Source of the DNA: Heterocephalus glaber
Lineage: Eukaryota; Chordata; Mammalia; Rodentia; Bathyergidae
Direction: 5' to 3'
DNA: 64,000 bases
Assembly: GCF_000247695.1 (NCBI RefSeq)
Contig: NW_004624734.1
Span: 15,103,258-15,167,257 of the forward strand
Translations under genes and position numbers: made by a program
Notes under the pieces: model-generated
Database searches by the model: none
The model's input: only the letters and a program-made list of their open reading frames with translations
Told to the model about the DNA's origin: nothing
Part shown: in pieces, positions 1-12,019 of the stretch
Layout of the letters: every line of letters begins with the position of its first letter
Position numbering within the stretch: position 1 is the first letter of the stretch

Positions 1-555
1 TTTGTTCATAAATCTTTTCCTACACCAATGTCTTCAAGAGTTCTACCTAACCTCTGTTCCAGATGGTTCAGCATTTCTATTTTAATATTTAGATCCTTAA
101 TCCATTTTGATTTTAGTTTGATGCATGGTGAGAGATATAGGTCTAGTGTTAATCTTTGTGAAGTTGAAACCCAATTTTTCCAGCACCATTTATTAAAGAG
201 GCTATCTTTTCTCCAGTGAGGGTGTTTGGGTCCTTTGTCAAAGATGAGTTGGTTGAGCATGTCTGGAGTTGTTTCTGGGTCTACTAATGGGTTCCAGTGA
301 TACTGGGGCCTGTTTCTTTGCTAGTACCATGCTATTTTTATCACAGTAGTTTTGTAGTATAGTTTCAAATTGGGAATTGTGATACCCCCTACCTTGTCTT
401 TGTTGCCTAGAATTGCTTTTGCTATTCTAGGTCTTTTCTTGTTCCAAATGAATTTTTGGATTATTTTCTCTTGTTCTGTCAAGTATGCTGTTGGAGTTTC
501 AATTGGGGTTGCATTGAATCTATATGGCAATTTTGGAAGTATTGCCATATTTAAC
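1..555 (-). mobile_element. LINE-1 ORF2 3' part, 5'-truncated, runs off left edge
   Basis: Read on the minus strand this encodes the C-terminal part of L1 ORF2p, the endonuclease/reverse transcriptase of LINE-1. Recognisable blocks include the [17 protein letters not shown] segment (codons near 440-490) and the zinc-finger-side segment SLFNKWCWKNW (near 185-215). The frame stays open from about 548 to 6 except for one stop at 321-323, where the family normally has a Trp (TGG to TAG). It is a dead 5'-truncated copy with fairly recent-looking coding sequence. The 3' end lies beyond the window. Strand and family are seen directly; the subfamily is not determined. Confidence 0.93.
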
Positions 556-853
556 TTTTATCTCTTGAATTCATGTTCTTTTCTTCAACCTCATTGTCTA
601 ACAATAGGTTTTAAATGGACTACCTTCCACCAGATCTACTGCTTTATTCAGCCCTTAAGACCCACCAAAATTATGATTCAAATATTTAAATATTATTATG
701 GAGCTTTCTATTCACTTAAAAGAAGTTTTTCACTTTTGAAAAACAAATCATAGCAAGCTAAATAAGCAATGAAACATTTGGTCAGATACCCTCAAGTATT
801 TCCTTGAGATCCTCCAGTCCAGGATGTTCCTCCTCTGTATTAAAAACAAGGAA

Positions 854-969
854 GGACCAGGGATTTAGCTTAGTCGTTTTGCCACCTGCTGCGCAAGCTC
901 AAGGACCCACTTTAGATCCCCAGTACCAAAAAAACAAAAACAAAAACCCAACAACGAAAAAAACAAATC
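854..969 (+). mobile_element. ID SINE (tRNA-derived), degraded
   Basis: The segment matches the rodent ID pattern: GGGATTTAGCT near the start (A-box region), a middle AAGGACCCACTT, then GATCCCCAGTACC followed by an A-rich tail with AAAAAC units. A short CAAGGAA repeat flanks it at 847-853 and 970-976 and could be the target-site duplication. Several A-box positions are mutated, so pol III activity is unlikely. Confidence 0.75.
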
Positions 970-1014
970 CAAGGAAAATGACATCATGACTTTGAAAATA
1001 GTCAGAATTTCTAT

Positions 1015-1407
1015 TATGGTTTGTATCTGAAATGTCCCCCTAAAAGCTCATGTTTTGAATACTTGGTCCTCAATGCAGCAGTGATCAGAGATAGAAGTTT
1101 TCTATCTTGAGAGTTTTAAACTTATTAATTGTGGGGCCATTTTGGAGGAAGTGGGTCACCACAGGCATAGTATTGAAGACTATATTTTATTCCCTGCCCC
1201 CTTTGCTTGGTCTACTGCTTCCTGATCAGCATGAGGTGAGCACATTTACTCTACCATGTGCTCCCCACTGTGACATTCTGCCTCACCACAGGCCCATAAA
1301 CAACAGAGTCAAATGCCCATGAACTGAAACCAAGAGTGAAAGTCAATCTTTCCTCCTTTTAAGTTGTTTGTATCAGGTAATTGTCAGAGCGACAGAAACC
1401 TAACACA
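1015..1407 (+). mobile_element. Solo LTR, ERVL-MaLR (ORR1-like)
   Basis: It opens with TATGGTTTGTATCTGAAATG and closes with a TAACACA end, the termini typical of rodent MaLR LTRs. In between are the expected blocks: CCCCCTAAAAGCTCATGTTTTG, a region resembling 'GAGGTGAGCA', 'CATTCTGCCTCACCACAGGCCC', and the TTTCCTCCTTTTAAGTTG block after the polyadenylation region. No internal retroviral sequence follows, so it is a solo LTR. The remembered family match is good; the exact subfamily needs a search. Confidence 0.8.
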
Positions 1408-1430
1408 TTTCTGGAACCACAGTGCCTACT

Positions 1431-1470
1431 TTCAGGAAGTACAACCACACTTCAGAAAGTACAACCACAC
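1431..1470. repeat. Tandem duplication, 2 x 20 bp
   Basis: Two adjacent 20-base units, TTCAGGAAGTACAACCACAC and then the same unit with one G-to-A change (TTCAGAAAGTACAACCACAC), lie just 3' of the MaLR LTR. Confidence 0.9.
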
Positions 1471-2195
1471 ATGCTTCTCTATTTTCTTTGACTTTCTCTT
1501 GACTAGTCAGAAACTTTGTGACCTGAGATTAGAATTTATACCATAATCATCAAATCATAGAGATGAGTCTCTACTCCTTTGTATATAGAAGACATTATAC
1601 TAGATCCTTTGTGATATCTGAGCCTCTATCCAAAAGGGTCAAGCATCTAAAGGATCTGTATTCTGATACAATGTGAATCATTCTCATTCCTTACTGGTAA
1701 TACTAACAATGATTTTTGTGATGATTCAAGAAAGTATCTTAGAGCTTTTCAATAACAGTGCCTCCTCTGTTCTTAGAATATATCCATAATGCATTCCACC
1801 TACAAGAGAGTAGGAGGCTTTGAAATGCTTATTATATAACTGAATGGATTATGCAAGTTTTTGTTGTTAAATGGATTATTTTCCAAAACTCAACTCAAAT
1901 ATCTTTTAAATCCTTTAATATTTAATTTTCTGAGAACATCAAAATATTATAACACATAAGAACTCATAGCTAGCATGTAATGTATCTAAAGTTCTCTATT
2001 TAATAAATACTATTCTTAGATCTTTGGGGTGAGTATGTATTTAATAGATCTCTAAATATATTTTGTGTGAGGAAAGTATGCACTTTGTAGTCTAAAATTC
2101 TACAAATTAAGATGCAAAAGTTGTCATTGCAATAAATGATATGTGTTCCTATCAAGAAGAAAAATTAAAGAGTATTTTCATGAACACTTATTGTG

Positions 2196-2227
<32 letters not shown>

Positions 2228-3685
2228 CAAGTGTATGCATATGTGTGAACATATATAGATATATATTCATCTTTACTCTAAGAGAAATTTTGTATCTTTC
2301 AGGCTTATACTTTCATTTTTCTCTAATGGAACAAACATGATAGTAAAATCTGAGAGAAAATCACACAGCATGGCTACATTTTCTAGACAGACCTTTCTAT
2401 AAATTTCACATAGGCCATTTTATTGCAATATAGGTGCTATATTTGTAACTTATTTTAAAATGCTTTAGTATGAAGAATGTGGTAAAACTGTATACACTAG
2501 TTTTAGTCTCTATCCTAGAATCAGTCATTTGTCCATATTAACAATTCATATCCAACTAATCCCTTTGCCATTAATCCGAGTGACATACACAGAAGCCACC
2601 ACCCTAAAGAAACTATTTAAAATTCTTTTACCTGAGATCATCCCCAGAGAACTGTTTAATCAGCATCATGAAAGCCAGAAAGATGCAACATGACTGAAAT
2701 TAGTGATATCCCAAAATGTGAATTGTCCAAAGTATCCCAGAGAAGCCCCCTTCTTTTGCGTGAAAAGGTAGGTATATAATCTAGCAGACCCTTTAGCCTT
2801 AGTCCTAAATAACGTACTCTGGCTTTGATCCCTAATATCACTCATCTTGAGTCCTGACACTGTTGTGGAAGATTCTAAGATGCCTGACTATGACAGAGGT
2901 TTGGCTTAATCCAGTGTTTGAATCAATTGGCTCTTTTCTGAAAAGTGTTTTGGGATCTGGAAAACCGACAGAGACCTGGAACTTCATTGAACTGACAAAC
3001 AAGATTACATGACTGCTGTTCTTGATCATTACAAAATGTTTGAGTATTTTACAGGCCATGGTATTAGGTTATCTTTCACTGAAACCTGGTACCAAATCTG
3101 TAAGAGTACCCTCACTAACATATAATTAAGACTCAGGAAAGAGAACCTAATAGGTGGGTATGATCAAATTGGCGTGATAACTTTTCTCAGTGTCAGTTAT
3201 GTGACATATTTTCAAAAACATGCTCATCCCAATTAGATATTTATTAAATATTTAATGAATTTAATTGAATAGTAGTTCAAACTAAATTAAAATCAACTGC
3301 ATGCAAATACACAGAGACTCGGTAATTGAAAAGAGAGGGGTCTGAGTTCATTTTCAATTCAGAAATATCAGAAGTATTTTGTCTGTCATAATGGCATAAC
3401 CAGGTAGTGAATTTCACATTAGTGAAAATTTGTGAATTTGTCCTTCAAAATTATGATGTAGCAGAGGGAAAGAAAATTAGGTTTTGGCACTTGAGTTCTT
3501 ATTCAGGCACTATCTCTGAAAAGCTGGAGGACGACAAGAATACCACTGAACTCTGCTTGCTTTTAATGTTTTCTGTAAATGAGAGAATAAAATTAGTCCT
3601 ATTGTTTCTTTCATTCATATCATCATTTATTCAATAAATTTTAATATTAATAATTGCAAATACTATTTGTTTTAAGTATGCCATA
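1471..3685. other. No gene seen; unique AT-rich DNA
   Basis: Apart from the (AT)n microsatellite at 2201-2227, I see no recognisable repeat or gene. Short open frames here have no family resemblance, no splice context and are of a length expected by chance. Confidence 0.6.
2201..2227. repeat. (AT)n microsatellite
   Basis: Uninterrupted alternating AT for 27 bases, followed by further interrupted ATATAT stretches up to about 2265. Confidence 0.95.
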
Positions 3686-3689
3686 TTTT

Positions 3690-3830
3690 TATTTAGCCAT
3701 TAAAACAGCCTTGTAAATTTGATACTTTTATTATCTCTGTGTTACAGAAGACAGTGCTGAGGCACTGAGGGAGTAAGTGGATACCCTAAAAGTTGTCAAA
3801 TAACCGAGGACAATTTAGACATGCACAGAT
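3690..3830 (-). mobile_element. MIR SINE relic
   Basis: The plus strand reads TTATTATCTCTGTGTTACAGAAG, then a GCACTGAGG block and a 'agtggataccctaaaagttgtcaaata' stretch. This is the reverse of the MIR core, which carries CCTCAGTTTCC and CTGTAAAATGGGGATAATAA. It is strongly diverged, as expected for an ancient mammalian tRNA-derived SINE. Confidence 0.7.
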
Positions 3831-3930
3831 GCAGGTTTTTCTCGGTAAATATCATAGTAGTAATAAGTTCAAAATAACTAGTTATTTAACTCCTGAAGCC
3901 TAATAGGTTACGATGAAAACAAATTATTGT

Positions 3931-4365
3931 AAGTTGAGTTTTGTCCTCCAGAAATGCATATGTGGAAGTCCTAGGCACTAAATTTAGTAATGTATTTGGA
4001 CATAAAAATTTCAAAGAGGTAATTAAGTTAAATAAGAGTTCATTAGCACAGACCCTAATCCAATGTTACTGGTGTCCTTACAAGAAGGAAAATTAGGACA
4101 CATAAATGTATAGGCAGAAGACCATGTGAAAATACAGGAAAACAGGATAAGCAAAAGGGAGAGAGCCCTGTAAAGAAGCGAATGGGGTGGATAGTATATC
4201 TTGATCTAGAACTTCTTATCTGAATGAATGCAGGAAGAGCGTGTATTAAATTCAACATCTTTTTATGATTAAAACCTCTAAACAAATTACACGTAGAGGT
4301 ACTTTCTTCGACCTGACAAAGGCTATATACGATAACCAAACAACTAACATTCCACTGAACTAGTG
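3931..4365 (+). mobile_element. MLT1-like LTR relic (ERVL-MaLR)
   Basis: Blocks in order are TTTTGTCCTCCAGAAATGC, GCATATGTGGAAGTCCTA, GTAATGTATTTGGA, CCCTAATCCAATGTTACTGG and GTGTCCTTACAAGAAGGAAA. They follow the layout of MLT1/MST-class LTRs. The 3' part is degraded before a second MaLR LTR begins. Family class is likely; the subfamily is uncertain. Confidence 0.6.
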
Positions 4366-4367
4366 CC

Positions 4368-4625
4368 GAATCATGTGAGTTACAGGGGAAGTCAGCTCCT
4401 AATAAAAGGATGAGTTTGGACCCTATCCTCCCTCTGTCTCATGTGCTCACTTGTCTTTGGCCTTTCACCATGGAAAGATACAGCATGAAGCCTTTCACCA
4501 GGCTCCAGCACCACGCTCCTAGACTTCCAGTCTCCAGAACCATGAGACAAATAACTCTCTTCCTTTATAAATTAGCCAGTCTATGGTATTTTGTTTTAGC
4601 AGTCAAAAGTAGACCAAATCACTCA
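4368..4625 (+). mobile_element. MST-like LTR, 3' part (ERVL-MaLR)
   Basis: It contains CTCCTAATAAAAGGATGAGTTTGG, TTTCACCATGGAAAGATACAGC, a CTCCAGCACC block, CCAGTCTCCAGAACCATGAG and TTCCTTTATAAATTAGCCAG. These are hallmarks of the 3' two-thirds of MST LTRs. The 5' part is missing. It abuts the MLT1-like relic in the same orientation, so the two could also be one composite element. Confidence 0.72.
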
Positions 4626-4629
4626 CTAA

Positions 4630-5245
4630 TTCTTTTGTGCTCACTCTATTTTAACAAATATCACTACCCAAAGGGAAAAGAATGGAGACCAGTCTAAGGG
4701 GGGAAAAAAAGTCAAGCACTGTGATGGAAGCACTATCCAGACAGAGAAATGGAGGAAGGATAACTAATATTGTTTGAGTATGATGATTGGGCAGATTAAG
4801 GGGAAGCCTGAGTGTCAAGTAGGCAGGAAATGTAAACAACTGAGCAGAGGGTGGAAGACCTTGCTAACGTTGTTTGCTGCCCTGTCATTTGTTCCTGATC
4901 CTCGAACATGTCATTTATTTATTGATAGAACTTTCATATAGATTCTTACTGTAGTTTTAAGCTAAGCAGTTTCATTTGGCAATGATGAATCTTAGAGGTA
5001 TATTAAGAAAGGGAAGGATTTGATCAGAATTGCTACTGTGTAGATCTTGGAAAGATTTAAAATATTAGAAGACTAGAGAGGGAATCCAAGAGAGGGCACT
5101 ACAAGAACCAGAACCAAGGGTGATGAAATTGAATACTAAAAGAGACTGCTCGAAGAAGGACTTCATCTGAAAGAGATGTAGTAATGAAAACAATTTTATT
5201 TCTCAATAAACTATCAATATCTACTTCATCAATGACAGCTTTATT
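4630..5245. other. No feature seen
   Basis: Unique-looking, purine-rich in places (around 4690-4760 and 5040-5110). There is no gene, RNA gene or recognisable repeat. Confidence 0.5.
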
Positions 5246-5249
5246 CGAT

Positions 5250-5400
5250 GACTACATAGCACAATATCCTTTCCTAAATGTATACTATGTCATTCCACTT
5301 AATACTTACACATCCTTGTGATAAATGGCAGATGGAATTGTTATTATATCCTTCAAGTCTATGGGATGAGTCTGAAGTCACACAGGGAGTCTGCTGGAGT
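5250..5400 (-). mobile_element. Possible MIR SINE relic
   Basis: The order of a 'ACACATCCTTGTGATAAATG' block, GATGGAATTGTTATTAT, and GTCACACAGGGAGTCTGCTG resembles reversed MIR (core, then the GTCACACAGCTAGT-like box). It is diverged. Confidence 0.5.
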
Positions 5401-7735
5401 TAAAATTCCTGACCTGTTGGTGGTCATATGGTTTGGCAGCTTAACTTTTCACGTTTTGTATAGAAACTGTCTGCTCATTGTAAGTGTCCCACATCCTATA
5501 CACTTTTTAAAGTCTCAATGTTACTTCTCATACCTCTCTATAATTCCCCAAAGGCACATATCTAATAAAATATTTTTGCAATCACAACCTCCTGTTTTAG
5601 TACTAAAAGTTCAAAGATAAGAAGATGCATTCAACAGGTCATGAACTAAGTACCTAACCAAGGTTGGATTTTATATCCAGGTTTGATTTTGTCCTTATTG
5701 TGACTGTGAGAAGTTTGTAGGTGATATCATGGTTTAATTTTAATTTTGGCTGAATGGACAGTTTCTCAAGATCTAATGTGAATCAGTACTTTAAAAGAAC
5801 ATCCCAGTATAAATTAATTTAGAAATAGTACAAGTCTGCAAAGGGGAAACTAATATTTCCCTAAATAATCTTGTCCGTGAGCAAAAATCATAGCAGTGTG
5901 AAAAGAGGATTGATAGTGAACTACACATGCTGGTTCAGAATCCTAATTGTCTTCCCTAAAACCTGAGTTTAAATGCATTTGGACAAGTAAATGGTTCTCT
6001 ATTTTTCGTTGCTTAAGAAAGCTCATTTCTTTATGGTAGTTATCATCTGGCAATACACACTGAATTATGGTGCCGCTCACTCAGTCAATTGTCAGTATGT
6101 GTAGTAATGCACCTGTTAGTCAAGAAATCCCTAGGATACAAAACTGATCAGCAAAGAAGATGTCTTCAAACAGAGGGCCATCAGAATATTGCTGCTGAAT
6201 TATGCAAGAATTTCTGGTTTATGGTCATTAAAGACAGTAACAAAGCAGCTGTCCCTGAGTAGGATGTTGTCAAATATGAATGTAAAGAATACAGATGGTT
6301 ATCCAAGCATTACCTTGAGGTTGGTGTTAGTATTTCTTTTATAAATCCTTCTTTTGATAAGATTATAATTTGCCTGATTAAATATTTGCTTTGGGCATTA
6401 CCTTGCTGCTAAAGGTCTAAAACAAGGTGAATATGCAATGCCTGTCTCCGTGCTCCAGTTGTTTAATGGAGTTTCAGAAGAAAAGGCTTGAAATACATGA
6501 TGCAATCATGGAGTTGATTTTTCAATTAAAAATGGAATGTTGTTTTATACAAACAGATCTATTTCATGTCATTTTAGTCTGCTTACCCAACTGAATTGGT
6601 TTGAACTGGTTTCTGTGGAGGAAAAGAGAAACTGAAGTAACGGATACTGAAAAGATGCACATCTTTTCTATTTCACTAACATCGTCAGCCTGGGATTGAA
6701 AAGATTATTGGTGCTGTGTGATCTGGGAGTGCTGGCAGAGGGAAACAATGCGAACAGTCACATTGCTCAGCTGCGAGGTGGGCCAGGCACTGGGGAACAC
6801 AATAGGGACAGGGCGCTGTGCTCAGTAAATAACAACGTAGAGCCATGATGATGGAGCAAATATTTGAATATCTCCGAGGTGATAATCACACACAGAGGTA
6901 AATGTTTATAGTTGAAAAAACAGTCATCTCAGGAACAGGTTTTGGCACTGCAGAAAACGTGAGTGGTGAGCTTGACCCTGAAAGCTAACTCTTTTACTTT
7001 ACCAAGTAGTCATGGTCTTCATCTCTAAGACTTGAAAAGACTGCTTCTTCTCTAAAATATGGCAAATAATATTTTGACCAAGTTTTTAAAGTTACCTGCA
7101 GTTTTTGTTTTTGCCTTTTTTTGAAGTCATTAGTGAAATGAATATATCATGAGGTAATGAAAAAAGAATCCCTACAGAGAAATTTAGCTACAAGTAGACC
7201 CAAGTGGCATGAAGAACCTCTCCTTTTAGTGGTTACAAAGACAGTTTCCCATTTTATTCTAATGCCAATAGAAAGTAAATTGTATCGAGTAATTAATTGA
7301 TAATATATTTTATTTGTTAAAACATAGAAACTCAATGACATATTCAAAGAAATCATTGTTTGAAAATTTGTAGCATTTAAAAGGAATAAATTTTCTAGAA
7401 TTTGATGGCAATAATTTACTGCTGTTTGAGTAAGAACATCCTATTTCTCAAATGGCTTAGTCAGGAGAATAATTGAGAGAGGAAGACATAATCTAGCAGC
7501 ACATCTATGTATGTTTTATACGTTTCTATCTCCTAGATGGTAAATCATGTTTTATTATACTATGTTTGTATTTTTGCTTAGCATTCTATCTTGTATACTA
7601 TAGATGTTTGACAATTGCTTATGTAAATTCTAGATAAGGACACAAATGAAGGAAAGGAAGTAGTAGCCCTCAGTTCAGCAGTAGTATTTGCAAGCACAGA
7701 GGCTGCTCCTGCCCACAGGCATCATGGGAAATATA
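5401..7735. other. Unique sequence, no gene; one more GC-rich block
   Basis: No repeat family or coding exon is recognised. The stretch 6680-6900 is richer in GC than its surroundings and repeat-free (GATCTGGGAGTGCTGGCAG, GGGCGCTGTGCTCAGTAAAT). I treat this as a candidate conserved non-coding element only. Confidence 0.5.
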
Positions 7736-7737
7736 GG

Positions 7738-7782
7738 AAAGAAGGAAGGGAGGGAGGGAGGGAGAGAGGGAGGGAGTAAGGG
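7738..7782. repeat. (GGGA)n / GA-rich purine tract
   Basis: A run of GGAAGGGAGGGAGGGAGGGA-type units, almost pure purine on the plus strand, with several G triplets close together. Confidence 0.9.
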
Positions 7783-8439
7783 AGGAATTTGGGAGGAAAT
7801 GCCTCTTCATGATTGGGTAAATTACTGTTGAAGGACTTGTGCATGATGGTCATTGGAAATACATTTCCACTCTGTTTTCTGATTTATAAATACAAAGAGT
7901 CAGGAAACACAAACGTTATTGCATACATATGTAAGCTTGTTTAGTGTTAAAACCTAATTTGATTTAGTTCAGGCCTGTAGGTATTTTGATATATTATTCC
8001 TCATATATATTTTTTCATAAAGTTTTCTTTAGAAATATTATGTTTGATTGCTGGCAACTGTCTCAGTCTTTAGTGAGGGTGCTATTTAATATATGCTGTA
8101 TGTATATCTTAAAGCATTTCTAAAATATGACCAGATTTTAATTACTGAACACATGCTAACGACAAGAGATTCAATACGGGATTGTGGACAAGTGTGAGTT
8201 CACAAAAGTCCACAATATTATGTAGACTTGCACAGTCAGTGAAACCACTTGCTTAGCTCAAGCAATTCTCCATCATGCTCCTAAGGTTTGAATACAATTC
8301 CTTCTAAATTGAACGTGATTATTTTCAGTCTTCAAAGAATTACATAGTAGCAAAAGTGAAATAAGCCAACAAATCTATAGTTCTGTGCTTAATATTATTC
8401 AGGAATGGTTCTAATTAAATTCACTCTGTATTTTATGCA

Positions 8440-8555
8440 ATCTTAACAACATAGGTATTGTTTTTATCATAATTTTACAAATGACCAAAAATTCAAAAGA
8501 AATTAAGTAACTGTAATGCCACAAATTTTGCTAGTAGCAGAGCTGGAATTTTGAG
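8440..8555 (-). mobile_element. MIR SINE relic
   Basis: The plus strand carries TTTTTATCATAATTTTACAAATGA, then AATTAAGTAACTGTAATGCC and GCTAGTAGCAGAGCTGGAAT. This is the reversed MIR order (TTACAGATGAGGAAA, AGTAACTTGCCCA, AGCTGGGATT). Confidence 0.65.
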
Positions 8556-9016
8556 ACTTTTTTAATACCCATGGCTATTATTAGCGTATATTATAGCAAT
8601 ATGTCTAGGACATTAAGAATAAAATAAGAGAATACAGAAGTTCTTTGAAAAATATATAGAAAAGATGAGAAGAAAATAAAACAAATTTAACAAAAATGTT
8701 GAGAAATGAGTACATATTCTTATTTTAAATACCATGCTCGCAAGATCTTAACATTATCCCTTAAAAAAAGAAAGGTTTAGTAGCTAGAGCCCAGAGAAAG
8801 CTGCCTGGATTATACATGCATGACTTTGAAAACTTGAAGTTTCATCTGTTTTGCATAACTGGTTTATACTTTATCATGGGCATGAATTAGTTATTCTCCT
8901 TTATTTTCTTTCCAAAACTTTGTCTTAAAAATTTCAATGAAGTATTATTCTGAAGGTAATTTAATGAACCATAATCACAACTACATGTATATAAATAAAG
9001 TAAGGGATTTTCCAGA

Positions 9017-9367
9017 GTGTCTGTCTGGATTCTCCACAAAGTGGAGGCCATGGCAGTGTTATGTGCTATTGCTCAAGCAGGGATCATGACTTTGGGGAGA
9101 GGAGTTGGCATAAAGCGGGATACAGGGAAGGAAAAAGAGTCTCAACAGGATGTATCTGATAGCTGGATCCTGAGATCTGGCCTCCAAGACATCACTTCAT
9201 CTCAGTGCACTGAGTTGTGTGGGAAGAAGTGTCCTGTTCCTATCTCTCCCAGTGAACATTTCACCCCACTGGTCGCCCATGAGGTTCCTAGAACTTCCAG
9301 ATTGAGGTCATGTGGTCTCCAAAAGATATCCTTGTTGATATCCTTCACTTCTCCTTCACATCAGTAG
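9017..9367 (+). other. Open frame of 116 codons, probably not a gene
   Basis: This is the longest ATG-started open frame outside recognised transposons apart from composite repeat frames. The translation begins MSVWILHKVEAMAVLC and ends TSPSHQ. I recognise no domain, signal peptide or membrane segment. The region has slightly higher GC than its neighbours, which by itself lengthens chance open frames. There is no clear splice-site, promoter or polyadenylation context. It could be part of a decayed retroelement interior or unique DNA. Coding status is unsupported. Confidence 0.25.
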
Positions 9368-9657
9368 GGGTGCTGAGGGCTGAATTGTATAGCTTGAGTG
9401 GGAGGTAACCTAGAAGCAGGTTTACTTACCTGCACTTGGTTGGACATCACTTACAGAAACTTAGCTACAGCAGGATCCTTAGACTGTCAAGGATCTGAAG
9501 TAATTAGTGATACATAATCTAAGGAGTTACCAGTGCATTTCTAGAATGTGACCTGCAAAATTACAGAATACCGGATATCAGGCTTTGTGTCAGTGCAGAG
9601 TGCAGTTGGGTAGATGCACTACTATGACCCAGGGTTCTTCAGAGACAGAGAATCAAT

Positions 9658-9721
9658 GCGGGGGGGAGAGAAAGAGAAGAGAGAGGAAGAAGGAGGAAAA
9701 GGAGGAGAAAGAGGAGGAGAC
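9658..9721. repeat. Purine (GA) tract inside LTR
   Basis: About 64 bases of nearly pure G and A on the plus strand (GAGAGAAAGAGAAGAGAGAG and GAGGAGGA units), corresponding to the CT-rich zone of the LTR on its own strand. Confidence 0.9.
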
Positions 9722-9883
9722 TTATAGGGGTATTGGGTCACAGTGTTGTAGAGGTTAAGTTTCATGATATGCTATTTAAAACCTAGAGACCCAGGGACAC
9801 CAAAAACATAATTCAGTCCCAAATCTTCAGAACAAATTAAGTTGATGGTGCAACATTCAGTCCAAAGTCAGCCACCTAAGTAT

Positions 9884-9894
9884 GGGGGGGGGGG
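9884..9894. repeat. (G)11 homopolymer
   Basis: Eleven consecutive G bases, prone to length variation and sequencing error. Confidence 0.95.
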
Positions 9895-10204
9895 TGGCTC
9901 CTGATACAAGTCTTGGAATCCAAAGGCTAGAGAGATTGGAATCCTTTTCTAAAATGTAAGAGAAGGGTGTCTCAGTTCTAGGAAAGAGAGAGAGTAAATT
10001 CACCTTTCTTTGTATTTGTTCTGCCCAGATTCACACAGACTGGATGGTGGCCAACTAAGTTGAGGGTTGATCTTCCTTACTGATTTCCCTCAACTTATAT
10101 ACCTGTCTCACCCAGAAGCACCCTGACAGACACATCAGAAACAATACTTTCCTAGCTGTCTAGATATCCCTTAATCCAGTCAACTTGACAATCATCACAG
10201 CAGT

Positions 10205-12015
10205 GATTTTGAGCTAGTGGAATTATTTATTGTCTGCATTCTTTCCATAAGTAGGTGCTCATTCCATATGACTCTTAACTTTAGGGAAAGTACATTTTCT
10301 GTTGGAATAAAATGAGTTGATAAAATTTTATTTCATAAATTATATAAATAAATATTTTAGAAGTGGATTATCATTATGTATTCTATTTTTCATTTTTCAT
10401 TCCATTACTCTTTTTAGTTCTTATAATTTGTCTATTGCTTTAACATTCATGTAGTGATTATAACAAGGAACAGGTAAACTGTACTTTGAAATGTTAAAAA
10501 CATGAGTGGTTGCTAATTGGTACCTTTATGATTTAGTACTCTGGCATACTAAATGCCATTTTCTAGTAGGGATTATTTATTTCCCTAGGATTCTAATTTC
10601 TTTTATGATAATCTGGCTATCTGTCACCCCACAAAGGGCTTTAAAATTGAATAATGAGAGTCATTTGAGTGTTTGAAAATAAATCTTTTAAATATGCATT
10701 TATTGTCCCCAGAAGAAATCTAGAAATATGATGAGCTCCAGGGTGTCACATGAAACTTACCAGGTTGCAAAGACTTCTGGCTTCATATCACTTAGCTTCT
10801 CCCAGCATCCCTAATAAACACTGCCTATTCATCTGGGTGGAATGGACAGGAGCTCATACAGGCACCTGGCTTATGCTGATGAAGGTCAAAATGAGATGCT
10901 TATCTCTGGAAAGAACCAATTAAATTTACTCTGGTAAGGATGAAGAGACCAGCAGCTACTCTGTGCCTTAACATATGCCCACTCCCCATCCATGAGTGTT
11001 GAAATTGGATTAGAAGATTCCTAGCTATGTGTTTTCTTCTTTGGTCTATGTGATATACAAAGCAACAAAGTGGGTGTGGGACTGTGGTAAGGATGACTAT
11101 AATGTGTTTGTTAATATCCTTTGATGTCAGACTGAAGGAAGGTTTTATCCCAGTCCCTCAACTGAACTGTTCATCTTGTGCACACTTTTTAATCCCCATC
11201 AACTTCTGTTGCTTAATTGTTATCCTTTATCTCCCTTATAGAGTTGCACAGAAGATGAACATGATAATACACTTAAAATCCTTAGTAGCTCTCAAGAAGT
11301 AGTTGTTAGCATAAAGTTATCAGAGACAAATCCACTTAGATTCTTCAATAGCAAACCTCCAAACACATGCCTTTAGCAATTTTCAAGTGCTAGATTCAAT
11401 TGCTTCCTTCTTACAAAAAATCAACAGAGATAAATAACATCACTGCAAAATAGGCAATGATCAGTTTCACAACCTTGAAAAATGCTTTTTAATTTACCAT
11501 TTCCCACTTGAACTGAGAATGTGTTAACACACAGAAAGAGCAGGTAAAACAATTCATTTGCTGAGACAATAGCAGCTACAATGATGGCTTATTGCCCAGA
11601 TTCAACTCTCCTGGAATACATCATGAAACAAACTATACAGTATGCAGTTTACAAAACATGTAATTAAGAAATCCAAAACTCTTCAAAATGGACCTTTCTT
11701 CTTTTTTCTCAATGAATCTCAGAATTTACTCTGGACAGGAATTATGTGATAATATCAAATTATAATTTTGCACATTGCCTGCCCCTTTTCCTCACCCTCT
11801 TCAAGAAGATCCTGGAAAACACTCAATGGTTTTCTTTTGCATTTAGAATCATATTTAAGCTTATTTCCATGAATTATAAGGCTATCTATAATTACATCCT
11901 CCCCACTTCATCAATTTCTAGTTCATACTGGGCCTGATACCTAGGAGAGGTTTAAGTAGATACTTAGTGTCTAATGAAAAGTCTCTGTATTTAATCTACC
12001 CATTTCAGTGAAATT
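10205..12015. other. No feature seen
   Basis: AT-rich unique DNA. No transposon family was recognised by eye, and there are no coding or RNA gene signals. Confidence 0.5.
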
Positions 12016-12019
12016 CTTA

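Larger units (their letters stand above)
9618..10204 (-). mobile_element. MLT2-like LTR (ERVL), minus strand
   Basis: Reading the minus strand from 10204, the LTR starts TGTGATGATTGTCAAGTTGA, then GACTGGATTAAGGGATATCT, a GTGTCTGTCAGGGTGCTTCT block, and a GGCCACCATCCAGTCTG block. It ends near 9620 with TCTGTCTCTGAAGAACCCTG, matching the usual 3' CTCTGGAGAACCCTGACTAA. It contains an embedded GA-rich tract (9658-9721) and an 11-G run (9884-9894). No internal ERV genes are seen, so it is a solo LTR. Confidence 0.75.
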
